Positions 24,969-33,224 of a DNA stretch of 44,008 bases are shown in pieces. Position 1 is the stretch's first letter. Each line of letters opens with the position of its first letter. The notes under the pieces were generated by a model, which saw only the letters and a program-made list of their open reading frames with translations, made no database searches and was not told the DNA's origin. The DNA lies in the NCBI RefSeq assembly GCF_017316185.1, contig NZ_JAFLVX010000024.1, positions 6,027-50,034 on the forward strand, given 5' to 3'. Source of the DNA: Candidatus Vagococcus giribetii. Lineage in GTDB: Bacteria > Bacillota > Bacilli > Lactobacillales > Vagococcaceae. Made by a program: the position numbers and the translations under genes.

Positions 24969-27485
24969 ATGACATCAGAAAAATTCTCTCCAGTAAAATA
25001 CGGTGTCTCTAAGTTAGCGGATAGTGTGTATTACTCTAGTATAGAAGATGCATGGGAGAAAAAAGACCCACAACCAATTGGTGAAGAACTCCTAATACTT
25101 GATGAGTTGTTTTCTAGTGAATTAGGTAAAGTGTATCAAGGGACTAGAAGTGATAAATCATCAGTGCTCATTTATGAATCAGATGTTTTGCGTAATGAGT
25201 CTGATAAGTATGGGACACTAGCTAATGACTTTAAGGGTGTGGTGTTTAAAGATGTTACCTTATCAACAACTCAAGACAATAAGGACGTTGAAGGGAAAAC
25301 TTACCGCATTCAAGAAGAAATTACTGTAGGTGGTACAACTTATGTCAGTTTATTCAACAAAGAAAATGAGTTTATTGGATTTGTGAATAAAACAAATGTA
25401 GCCCTTTCTTCTGGTGAAGAAGGTAGTGAGGTAGCCTTTAACAAATATGTGACTGTTACGACGAAAAATAAAGAAGTCTATGAAAATTTTGATTTTAAAG
25501 TAATGGGCAACACGTCTCAAATAGGCAATAAGACTTACTTAGCCAAAACTAAATTCTATCATCATAATGGATATACTTATGTTGGTTTATATGATCTGAA
25601 TAACAAATTCAAAGGATATGTGAATGAAGATTTTGTGACAGTAGGAGAAGGACGTCAAGGTGCTCCTATTTCTTATGATAAGTATGTCATTCTTGTTAAA
25701 GACTATGACATTTGGAAAGATTTTTCATGGCAACCAAAAGCAAAAGCGAATCAATATAAAAATCAAGTCTTTAAAGCTAAAGAGATTTTCTACCATACAA
25801 ATGGTAGTGAATACCTATCGCTCTACAATAATAAAGATCAACTAGTGGGATTCATTAGTCGTGAAGCAACAAAGGATAGTGGCGCACAAGGAGAGTATGT
25901 CTCTTACAATAAATATATCACTATTAAAAATCAAAACTATTCACTCTGGAGTAGCTTTAATTGGACTGAACGCCATAATACTAAAACATTTGCGAATAAA
26001 ACTTTCCTGGCAAGAGGCATTTACTATCATTTTAATGGAGACAAGTATTTAAGTGTTTATGACAACAAAGGGTACTGGTTAGGTTACCTAAATGCTAATG
26101 GAGCAACAGTGGCTAATGGTCCTGAAGGTAGTTATAGATCATTTAATCGGTATGTATCTGTCACGAATAATAATTACAATACTTGGCAAAATTTTTCATG
26201 GAAGAAAAAAAATCAAACCAATAAGTACACCAATCAAACGATTTATGCTAAAGGAGTCTATCATCATTATAATGGTTCAGAGTACTACTCCCTTTACAAC
26301 AATAAGAATCAATGGCTGGGTTATGTGAATAAAAATGCTGTAACCTTGGCTGCAGGAAGCCAAGGGATTTATCATTCTTACGGTAGACGTGTCACAATGT
26401 CTAGTAGAAATTATAATGTGTATCGTAATTTTAATGGGGATAAAAAGAATGTGAATGTCAAAAATAAAACCTATACGGCAAAAGGCATTTACTACCATTT
26501 TAGTGGTGCTCGTTACTTTAGTTTATATGATGGTAACAAGTGGGTAGGATATATCAATGCTAATGCAGAACAAAGTTACGACATGAACAAGTTAATCCCT
26601 AATCAAGAAAGCTTACTAGCTGTTCATCAAGTCATTCAACAAAAGATACTTGATACATCAAGTAATCCAAGAAATGTGATTGATCGGGTGTTGAGTATGA
26701 GTACGATTAATCGACGAGATGTTACTTATGAAGGTGGCTATTTTGTGGTCTCATTAAAAGGCAAAAATGTCGGTACAAATGCTGTGAAACTAACTCCTAA
26801 AGAGATTGCTCCAGCTGTTAATTACCGCATGCTTCCTCAAAGTGAGATAAAAGGAGCTATCCCATCTTTAAATAGAAATAAAAAGTATGTGGCACTGACC
26901 TTTGATGATGGACCTAATCCATATACAACACCACAGTTACTTAACACGTTGAAACAAAAGAAGGTGAAAGCAACTTTCTTTATGTTAGGTGGCAGTGTCA
27001 ATGCTAATCCATCAGTAGCACGAAGAGTAGTTAATGAAGGACATCAGATTGGTAGTCATAGCTACTCTCATCCACAGTTAACAGGTTTATCTGGAGCTCA
27101 GATTATTAATGAAATGAGAAGTACAGATAAAGCTATCTATTTTGCGACAGGTAAATTACCAAAAACATATCGTCCACCATACGGAGCTGCAAATCGTTTC
27201 GTCTCAAATACAGTTAAAAAACCTTCGATTACGTGGAGTGTGGACACACGAGATTGGGAATCTCGTAACCCAGTAGCCATCAATAATGTGGTGAATCGAA
27301 CAGTCCATAATGGGGCAATCATCTTGCTTCATGATATTCATCAACCATCTGTTAATTCAGTCCCTACAATGATTGATAATCTAAGAAGACAAGGGTATGA
27401 GTTTGTGACGATTGATGAGTTACTAGAGATGCAAGAAAGACCACTTCATGGCTACTATAGCCAATACAGAGAGTTTAGATACTAA
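24969..27485 (+). CDS. PgdA-like polysaccharide deacetylase with six GW/SH3-like repeats (export signal lost)
   Basis: The remaining frame encodes 838 residues. Six repeats of about 80 residues, each ending in a pattern such as GSEYYSLYNNKNQWLGYVN, look like SH3/GW-type wall-binding modules. A C-terminal NodB (CE4) domain follows with all five motifs: TFDDGP, HSYSHP, RPPYGA, DTRDW and LLHDIH. It would remove acetyl groups from GlcNAc in peptidoglycan and so give lysozyme resistance. The natural start and signal peptide are upstream at 24756 but are cut off by an in-frame TAA. The visible ATG at 24969 has no good ribosome site and yields a non-exported protein. Probably a recent pseudogene, unless there is read-through or a sequence error. 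Confidence 0.85.
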   Translation: MTSEKFSPVKYGVSKLADSVYYSSIEDAWEKKDPQPIGEELLILDELFSSELGKVYQGTRSDKSSVLIYESDVLRNESDKYGTLANDFKGVVFKDVTLSTTQDNKDVEGKTYRIQEEITVGGTTYVSLFNKENEFIGFVNKTNVALSSGEEGSEVAFNKYVTVTTKNKEVYENFDFKVMGNTSQIGNKTYLAKTKFYHHNGYTYVGLYDLNNKFKGYVNEDFVTVGEGRQGAPISYDKYVILVKDYDIWKDFSWQPKAKANQYKNQVFKAKEIFYHTNGSEYLSLYNNKDQLVGFISREATKDSGAQGEYVSYNKYITIKNQNYSLWSSFNWTERHNTKTFANKTFLARGIYYHFNGDKYLSVYDNKGYWLGYLNANGATVANGPEGSYRSFNRYVSVTNNNYNTWQNFSWKKKNQTNKYTNQTIYAKGVYHHYNGSEYYSLYNNKNQWLGYVNKNAVTLAAGSQGIYHSYGRRVTMSSRNYNVYRNFNGDKKNVNVKNKTYTAKGIYYHFSGARYFSLYDGNKWVGYINANAEQSYDMNKLIPNQESLLAVHQVIQQKILDTSSNPRNVIDRVLSMSTINRRDVTYEGGYFVVSLKGKNVGTNAVKLTPKEIAPAVNYRMLPQSEIKGAIPSLNRNKKYVALTFDDGPNPYTTPQLLNTLKQKKVKATFFMLGGSVNANPSVARRVVNEGHQIGSHSYSHPQLTGLSGAQIINEMRSTDKAIYFATGKLPKTYRPPYGAANRFVSNTVKKPSITWSVDTRDWESRNPVAINNVVNRTVHNGAIILLHDIHQPSVNSVPTMIDNLRRQGYEFVTIDELLEMQERPLHGYYSQYREFRY

Positions 27486-27495
27486 TGATTCGAAA

Positions 27496-27527
27496 GGTTA
27501 CAACCTGATTGTGTTGTAGCCTTTTTT
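27496..27527 (+). terminator. Terminator after the deacetylase gene
   Basis: GGTTACAAC (27496-27504) and GTTGTAGCC (27513-27521) pair with one G-T wobble around an 8-nt loop, then T6. Confidence 0.85.
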
Positions 27528-27559
27528 GATGGTCTCTTTTAGAATAACTTTTCATAATA

Positions 27560-27568
27560 TGATATAGT
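27560..27568 (+). promoter_or_regulatory. Extended -10 promoter for recX-mutY
   Basis: TGATATAGT (TG-n-TATAGT) lies 31 bp before the recX start codon. No clear -35 is seen. Confidence 0.45.
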
Positions 27569-27599
27569 TACAAGACAAGATAACAGAAGGTGAAGACAT

Positions 27600-28403
27600 A
27601 TGGAAATAATCAAATCAATTCGTAAATTAAAAAATAATCAGTATACACTAACGACTGAGAGTGGTAAACGAATCAGTGTATCAGAAGATACCTTAGTTCG
27701 TTATAGGCTATTAAAAGGTGAAGAAATAACAAGCGAAGCGTTAGAGACAATTGAAAAGGAAGCTGAATTAGACATTGGTTATCAACAGGCCTTGTCCTAT
27801 TTAAACTATCAACTACGCTCAGAAAAAGAGATTAAAGACCACTTAAAGAAAAAAGAAATTTCTTCAGAAGGAATTCGTTACGTGATTAATAAGTTAAAAG
27901 AGATTAACTTATTAGATGATTTAGTCTTTGCTGAAAGTTATGTGAGGACTGTGATGAAGACCCAAGATAAAGGACCACAACAGATTAAGCAAAGCTTGAT
28001 AAAAAAAGGTATTAGTGAAGAGCATATTGAAAAATCTTTAGAGCAATTTTTCTTTGATGATCAAGAAGAAGCAGCAACTAAATTGGCGATTAAAGCATTA
28101 AGGAAATATCAAGCAAAAAGTCATAAAGAGCAACTACAAAAAGTGAGACAACATCTATTTACAAAAGGGTATAGTAGTGATGTGATTAATCTAGTAATGT
28201 CTAACCTAGAAGTAGAAAAAGATGAAGATGATGAGTGGGACACACTTGTGGCTCAAGGAGACAAGTTGTGGCGTAAGCACGCTCGTCTAGATAGAAGCAA
28301 ACGAAATCAAAAAATCAAGCAATCCTTATTTCAAAAAGGATTTGATTTTGACGTGATTAATCGATACATAGAAGAGAAAGAGATGGCAGATGACAACGAG
28401 TAA
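27600..28403 (+). CDS. recX: RecX, regulator of RecA
   Basis: The 267-residue protein is built of RecX three-helix repeats: ALSYLNYQLRSEKEIKDHL, then LLDDLVFAESYVRT, then GPQQIKQSLIKKGIS and two further similar repeats, the last ending KQSLFQKGFDFDVINRYI. RecX binds RecA filaments and modulates recombination. The length is that of Bacillus-type long RecX proteins. GAAGGTGA precedes the ATG. Its end overlaps mutY by 14 bp, so the two repair genes are coupled. Confidence 0.95.
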   Translation: MEIIKSIRKLKNNQYTLTTESGKRISVSEDTLVRYRLLKGEEITSEALETIEKEAELDIGYQQALSYLNYQLRSEKEIKDHLKKKEISSEGIRYVINKLKEINLLDDLVFAESYVRTVMKTQDKGPQQIKQSLIKKGISEEHIEKSLEQFFFDDQEEAATKLAIKALRKYQAKSHKEQLQKVRQHLFTKGYSSDVINLVMSNLEVEKDEDDEWDTLVAQGDKLWRKHARLDRSKRNQKIKQSLFQKGFDFDVINRYIEEKEMADDNE

Positions 28404-29586
28404 AGACATAATTGAGTGGACAGAAGAACAAAAACAAGAGATGCGAGATAAGCTTTTAGCTTGGTATGATAAAGAAAAAAGATTATTACCTTGGCGAGAA
28501 AACAAAGACCCTTACCGGATATGGGTATCAGAAATTATGCTCCAACAAACTCAAGTGGTAACCGTGATTCCTTATTTTCATCGCTTTATGGAGTGGTTTC
28601 CAACGATTAAAGATTTAGCTGAGGCAGATGAGGACAAGTTGCTTAAAGCATGGGAAGGCTTAGGTTATTATTCAAGAGTCCGTAACATGCAAAGTGCAGC
28701 ACAAACCATGGTAGAAAAATTCGATGGTCAAATGCCTAATAATGTGAAAGACTTACTGAGTTTAAAAGGAATTGGACCTTACACAGCAGGGGCGATTGCT
28801 AGTATTGCTTTTGATTTACCAGAGCCAGCTGTCGATGGCAATGTCATGCGTGTGTATAGTCGCTTATTTTGCATTGAAGATGATATTGCGGATCCAAAAT
28901 CAAGAAAAATATTTGAACAAAAAGTACGTGAGACTATTAGCCATGAGCGTCCTGGAGACTTTAATCAAGCGTTGATGGATTTAGGCGCAACTATCTGTAC
29001 CCCAACTTCTCCTAAAATTGAGATTGATCCTTTAAGAGATTTGTATGAAGCACATAAGCAAAATCGCTTAGAGGAGTTTCCTGTGAAAAAGAAAAAGGTG
29101 AAAACAGTCCATTTGTACTATTTAGGTTTGAGTATTCAAAATAAAAAAGGTGAGTACTTACTAGAAAAACGTCTAGCTGAAGGTTTATTAGCTAATATGT
29201 GGACATTCCCCTTAGTAGAAGTTGATAAGAAACACTATCAAGAGATGGAAAAAGAATGGTTAGGCTATCAGGAAGATCAAAAAGAAACAACTCTTTTTGA
29301 TTTTGTCGCTGAAGATAGTGGGTTGATGAAAGGTGCTTTTCTTGAGGCATTAGAAACAAGTCAATCAGACGTTGTTTGGCTAAAACAACCATTAGGCGAT
29401 GTGAAACATGTTTTTAGTCACAGAAAGTGGCATATATTATTAGGAAATGGCTTCTTAAAGGAAGAAACTGAGCTGATGTTAAAAGAAAACCAGTCATGGG
29501 TTGATCCAAAAGACTTTCCTAATTTGGCTTTTCCAAAGCCGCAACAGAAGATGATCTCTTTGATAGAGGAATTACGAAATAAATAG
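28390..29586 (+). CDS. mutY: MutY adenine DNA glycosylase lacking the iron-sulfur cluster ligands
   Basis: The 398-residue protein has the MutY catalytic Glu (E48 in WVSEIMLQQTQV), the helix-hairpin-helix LKGIGPYTAGAIASIAF and the catalytic Asp (D149 in AVDGN). The C-terminal NUDIX-like domain has the 8-oxoG-reading FSHRKWH loop. It removes adenine opposite 8-oxoguanine. The usual C-x6-C-x2-C-x5-C ligands are missing except the first: C203 is kept, and positions 210, 213 and 219 are Ile, Asp and Tyr. Cluster-free MutY proteins are known from some lactic acid bacteria (family knowledge), so this is probably a functional variant. Overlaps recX by 14 bp. Confidence 0.95.
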   Translation: MTTSKDIIEWTEEQKQEMRDKLLAWYDKEKRLLPWRENKDPYRIWVSEIMLQQTQVVTVIPYFHRFMEWFPTIKDLAEADEDKLLKAWEGLGYYSRVRNMQSAAQTMVEKFDGQMPNNVKDLLSLKGIGPYTAGAIASIAFDLPEPAVDGNVMRVYSRLFCIEDDIADPKSRKIFEQKVRETISHERPGDFNQALMDLGATICTPTSPKIEIDPLRDLYEAHKQNRLEEFPVKKKKVKTVHLYYLGLSIQNKKGEYLLEKRLAEGLLANMWTFPLVEVDKKHYQEMEKEWLGYQEDQKETTLFDFVAEDSGLMKGAFLEALETSQSDVVWLKQPLGDVKHVFSHRKWHILLGNGFLKEETELMLKENQSWVDPKDFPNLAFPKPQQKMISLIEELRNK

Positions 29587-29615
29587 TGATAATACGTATT
29601 TAATTATGCTATAAT
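29586..29615 (+). promoter_or_regulatory. Promoter for the Ntdp-type phosphatase gene
   Basis: TATAAT (29610-29615) with an upstream TG (TGCTATAAT) and GTGATA 18 bp before it. It leaves a leader of roughly 70 nt that contains the hairpins at 29634-29681. Confidence 0.6.
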
Positions 29616-29633
29616 AATTGTGATATTGGTGTA

Positions 29634-29681
29634 ATGAACACCCTAGCGAAAAAATTGATCAGTCGATCAAAGAAAGTAGGG
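29634..29681 (+). promoter_or_regulatory. Structured 5' leader with the ribosome site inside a stem
   Basis: CCCTA (29641-29645) can pair with TAGGG (29677-29681), enclosing the perfect hairpin TTGATC-AGTC-GATCAA (29655-29670). A competing repeat, GGTGT/ACACC, lies just upstream. The only ribosome-site-like sequence before the ATG at 29693 is the GTAGGG in the 3' arm, so the fold would hide it. Confidence 0.45.
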
Positions 29682-29692
29682 TCATAGAAGAA

Positions 29693-30229
29693 ATGCGTGT
29701 ACCTAAAGAAGGAGAGTTTATCACTATCCAAAGTTACAAGCATGACGGGAGTTTACATCGAACTTGGCGTGACACAATGGTCTTAAAAACCAGTGAGTGT
29801 TCTATTATTGGGATGAATGATCACACCCTAGTAACAGAATCTGACGGTAGACGTTGGGTAACGCGAGAACCTGCTGTATTGTATTTTCATACAAAATATT
29901 GGTTCAATATAATTGCAATGATTCGCGATAAGGGCGTGTCGTATTATTGTAATCTGGCTTCACCTTATGTTTTAGATGAAGAGGCACTAAAATACATTGA
30001 TTATGATTTGGATATCAAAGTTTTTCCTGATGGAGAAAAACGTCTTTTAGATGTGGATGAGTATGAACTTCATAGTAAACAAATGAACTATCCAGACGAG
30101 ATTGATTATGTATTGAAGGAAAATGTCAAGATATTGGTGGATTGGATCAACAATAAGAAGGGCCCTTTTTCAGACGAATATATTGAAGTCTGGCACGAGC
30201 GCTATCAACAATTATCAAGAAGACAGTAA
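29693..30229 (+). CDS. DUF402 nucleoside tri-/diphosphatase (Ntdp/YgaC family)
   Basis: The 178-residue protein matches the DUF402 family in size and in the blocks [50 protein letters not shown] and [13 protein letters not shown], which hold the acidic metal-binding residues. Staphylococcal homologues hydrolyse nucleoside tri- and diphosphates (family knowledge). It is transcribed alone, after a structured leader, and ends at a bidirectional terminator. A broader fluoroacetyl-CoA/FomD-like role is an alternative within the family. Confidence 0.88.
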   Translation: MRVPKEGEFITIQSYKHDGSLHRTWRDTMVLKTSECSIIGMNDHTLVTESDGRRWVTREPAVLYFHTKYWFNIIAMIRDKGVSYYCNLASPYVLDEEALKYIDYDLDIKVFPDGEKRLLDVDEYELHSKQMNYPDEIDYVLKENVKILVDWINNKKGPFSDEYIEVWHERYQQLSRRQ

Positions 30230-30260
30230 TCATATCTATCGTGCAGGTAAGCAAAATAAT

Positions 30261-30294
30261 AAAAAGAAGCTAGATTAATTTCTAGCTTCTTTTT
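30261..30294. terminator. Bidirectional terminator between DUF402 and lipoprotein genes
   Basis: AAAAAGAAGCTAGA-TTAATT-TCTAGCTTCTTTTT, a perfect 14-bp stem with A and T tracts on both arms, serving convergent genes. Confidence 0.92.
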
Positions 30295-30297
30295 GTA

Positions 30298-31416
30298 TTA
30301 TTTTTTAAGAATCGCTTCGATTTCTTTGTATTGCTCTTCTGTTAAAGCAACTTTGTAAGTTTCTAGCAGTTCTTTTTTTGTGTCATCATCTAGTGAATCT
30401 TTGTACTCAACTAGAGTATCTTTTAATTCTTTGTACTCTTCAGGGGTAATTGCTGTTTCTGCATTTGTATCTGGGAAGAATGTTTCCATTTCTTCTTTGG
30501 TTAAGATATTTTCTTTTTTAGGTAGAACAATGTCAGCTTTTTTGTCTGTCATAGTTGTTTCAAATAGAAGTTTCATTGACTTAAATCCAGCAGCTTCTAG
30601 CTCAGTTGCTTTTGGAGCCATTGTAATCGTTGCAGAAGTTTTGTCAGTTTTTGGATTAACACTTAGTTTAACATCAAGTTTGTCAAAGTCTTTGAATAAG
30701 GCTTCTAGGTCTTTTGTATCAGTATCAGTCTCTTCAGAAAGAGTTTTGATTAATTGTTTGAATTCCTCTTCTGTGAAGGTATGACTAATCACATCGTCTT
30801 TTTTAGTGAATGATTTTTTGTCTAACCCTTTAATAAATTCAATGTATTTTTTATTCATTTTTTCTTGATTCTTTTGAGCTGTTTCCATTTCTTTGACAGC
30901 TTTAGCCAACTCAGCTTGATCCATTGCTTCGTCCATTGCGAAGACATCAATGTATTTACCTTTTAGTTTACTATAATCAGTTCCTTGGCTTAGATCAGTC
31001 CCAGTCATAGAACTAGCAATTCCCATGATGTATTCCATCATATCTGTGGCAAAATACATTTTTGGTTCTTTGCCAAAGCTTCCCATCATGTTGAAGGGAA
31101 TTTCCATCCCTAAAGCGTTGACTTTCATATCAACAGCAAAAGCGTTGTCTTTTTTTGTGTCAGCTTTCATAGTTCCTGTTAAGGACATGTCTTTTAGTTG
31201 GGTGTTTAACATAGATGAGATTGGGTTTGCTGCTTGGTCTGGTGTAGAAGCCATTTCCAAATCTTTAATAGACACTTTAAAATCATAAGTTCCTTGAGTT
31301 AATTTTGATTGAGACTCCATGTAGTTGACAAATTCGTCTTGTGGGCTCTTACCACAACTTGTCAGAATAAAAAGAGCTAATGCTGCTCCAGCAAGTGTAC
31401 CTAACGTCTTTTTCAT
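30298..31416 (-). CDS. Uncharacterised lipoprotein
   Basis: The 372-residue protein has a lipoprotein signal peptide with the lipobox LTSC (Cys21), so it should be lipid-anchored outside the membrane. The mature part is rich in Lys, Asp, Glu, Met and Thr, with no aromatic-rich enzyme motif. It ends with two similar helical segments (TPEEYKELKDTLVEYKDSL and TEEQYKEIEAILKK). The overall pattern resembles DUF6612/LppX-type extracytoplasmic lipoproteins, but I cannot assign a family. AGGAGAGAAAAA precedes the ATG. The GNAT gene lies 20 bp upstream on the same strand, so the two may be co-transcribed. Confidence 0.88.
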   Translation of the reverse strand: MKKTLGTLAGAALALFILTSCGKSPQDEFVNYMESQSKLTQGTYDFKVSIKDLEMASTPDQAANPISSMLNTQLKDMSLTGTMKADTKKDNAFAVDMKVNALGMEIPFNMMGSFGKEPKMYFATDMMEYIMGIASSMTGTDLSQGTDYSKLKGKYIDVFAMDEAMDQAELAKAVKEMETAQKNQEKMNKKYIEFIKGLDKKSFTKKDDVISHTFTEEEFKQLIKTLSEETDTDTKDLEALFKDFDKLDVKLSVNPKTDKTSATITMAPKATELEAAGFKSMKLLFETTMTDKKADIVLPKKENILTKEEMETFFPDTNAETAITPEEYKELKDTLVEYKDSLDDDTKKELLETYKVALTEEQYKEIEAILKK

Positions 31417-31436
31417 TTTTTTCTCTCCTTTTTTAT

Positions 31437-31868
31437 CTATAACTCTTTTTTCATATCGAAGTGTTTAATACCTGCATCAAGGTATTCCTCTCCAAAAACC
31501 TGATACCCCAGTGCTTCGTAAAAAGGAATCGCGTGATCTTGAGCTCCCAACATAAGCTCATTCATGTGATTATGTTTAGCAAATTCTTCAACATAGGTCA
31601 TAAGTTGTCTGCCGTAACCTTTTTTTCTGGCGCTTTTTGAGACAGCCATACGTTGTATTTTATAAACAAGATTGTCTTTTTCTTGAATACGCACAGTTGC
31701 TTGAGGAACCTCTTTGTCATAAAGAACAAAGTGAATGCAAACATTTTCTTGATCTATTTCAATTGAAAGTGGGACTTGTTGTTCATCAACAAAAACCTCT
31801 TTTCTAATCGTTAAAGCGTCTTGATAGGTTTGTGAGGATAGGTTACTTGTTTCTTTGATACAAATCAT
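31437..31868 (-). CDS. GNAT-family N-acetyltransferase
   Basis: The protein starts at ATG 31868: AAAGGAG lies 8 bp before it and practically touches a GTG at 31877. The fold motifs are clear: LTIRKEVFVDEQQVP at the N-terminus as in ElaA/YjcF-type enzymes, the acetyl-CoA loop in RMAVSKSARKKGYGRQLM (R-x-x-G-x-G/A-type), and ALGYQVFGEEYLDAGIKHFD near the end. It should acetylate a small-molecule or protein amine; the substrate is unknown. It precedes the lipoprotein gene by 20 bp. Confidence 0.92.
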   Translation of the reverse strand: MICIKETSNLSSQTYQDALTIRKEVFVDEQQVPLSIEIDQENVCIHFVLYDKEVPQATVRIQEKDNLVYKIQRMAVSKSARKKGYGRQLMTYVEEFAKHNHMNELMLGAQDHAIPFYEALGYQVFGEEYLDAGIKHFDMKKEL

Positions 31869-32000
31869 TGCAAACACTCCTTTGAAAAAAATGTAGATAA
31901 ATTGTCATATAACAAAAGCAATTTTTGTTAGTTTATATTATACTATAGAGTAATTAGATTAACAAAATCAATCATCAAATACCTTAATTGGAGGAATACA

Positions 32001-33137
32001 ATGTACAATCGATTTAGACATTCAAAATTATTATTCTGGTCAGTAGAACTTTTAGTGATAGCTACCTTGATTCTTGTTGGGACACAAATCAGTTTTATCT
32101 TTAAGCCAATCGGAACCATGTTTACTACTATGTTCTCACCGATTTTAATTTCAGGATTTTTGTTCTACTGTTTCAAACCTGTAGTAACCTTTTTAGAAAA
32201 GAAAGGTATCAAAAAAACTTGGGGAGCAAGTATTGTTCTACTATTATTAGTGGGGATTATCGTATTTTCAATTTCCTCTTTAATCCCAAGTTTAGCTAAT
32301 CAAATTTATTCTTTAATGAAATCAATGCCAGCTTTCATCAAAGAAGTAGAAACATGGGCAAGTGAAATTAGTCGACATCCTTTAGCGCAAAATCTAGATA
32401 TTCAGTCGTACTTAGATAAATGGAATATTTCAGTCGGCCATATTTTACAAACGTCTCTAAATGGTTTAAGTTCTGGGATTGGCTCATTCGTGTCATCTAT
32501 TGCAGGTGTCGTGATGTTAGCTGTCACAGTTCCATTCATTTTATTCTATATGTTAAAAGATGGTCATAAAATGATTCCAGCAATTGAAAGATATTTTCCA
32601 GAAAGACATAAAAATGAAATGGTTGGACTACTTAAAAAAATGAGTGAAACCATTGAAAAATACATTAGTGGACAAATGATTGAGTGTTTATTTGTGGCAG
32701 TGGGAACAAGCTTAGGTTACATGCTTATTGGTGTGGATTATGCTTTCCTTTTTGGTGTGATTGCAGGGATGACTAATATGATTCCTTATATTGGACCATA
32801 CATTGGTCTTGCACCAGCTGTAATTGTGACAGTCTTTGCTGATCCATGGAAAGCAGTTTTTGCTTGTATTGTTGTATTAATCGTACAGCAAATTGATGGC
32901 AATATTATTTACCCAAATGTGATTGGTAAGAGTCTAGATATCCATCCATTGACAATCATTATTATTTTATTAGTGGCTGGAAACATGGCAGGACTTCTAG
33001 GGATGATTCTTGGTGTTCCGTTCTATGCTGTGTGTAAAACAATTTTTGTTTATGTTTTTGACATGGTTCAATTGAGTAAATCAGGCAAAAAAATGCCAGA
33101 AGAGTCATTACCTCATGACAATTCAGGGGTTGAGTAA
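32001..33137 (+). CDS. AI-2E family (PerM-type) membrane protein
   Basis: The 378-residue protein has about seven to eight membrane helices and the family's typical C-terminal region: GVDYAFLFGVIAGMTNMIPYIG followed by PYIGLAPAVIV, then VQQIDGNIIYPNVIGKSLDI and HPLTIIIILLVAGNMAG. The family is named for autoinducer-2 export in E. coli, but many Firmicute members act as sodium/proton antiporters or have no known substrate. TTGGAGGAAT precedes the ATG. Divergent from the GNAT gene. Confidence 0.93.
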   Translation: MYNRFRHSKLLFWSVELLVIATLILVGTQISFIFKPIGTMFTTMFSPILISGFLFYCFKPVVTFLEKKGIKKTWGASIVLLLLVGIIVFSISSLIPSLANQIYSLMKSMPAFIKEVETWASEISRHPLAQNLDIQSYLDKWNISVGHILQTSLNGLSSGIGSFVSSIAGVVMLAVTVPFILFYMLKDGHKMIPAIERYFPERHKNEMVGLLKKMSETIEKYISGQMIECLFVAVGTSLGYMLIGVDYAFLFGVIAGMTNMIPYIGPYIGLAPAVIVTVFADPWKAVFACIVVLIVQQIDGNIIYPNVIGKSLDIHPLTIIIILLVAGNMAGLLGMILGVPFYAVCKTIFVYVFDMVQLSKSGKKMPEESLPHDNSGVE

Positions 33138-33224
33138 TTGTCAAAACCCTAGTTTTATGATACGATTTCATGGTAATTAGTTACATATATTTAACTTATA
33201 TTTATGTTAGGAGAGAACAAGCTT

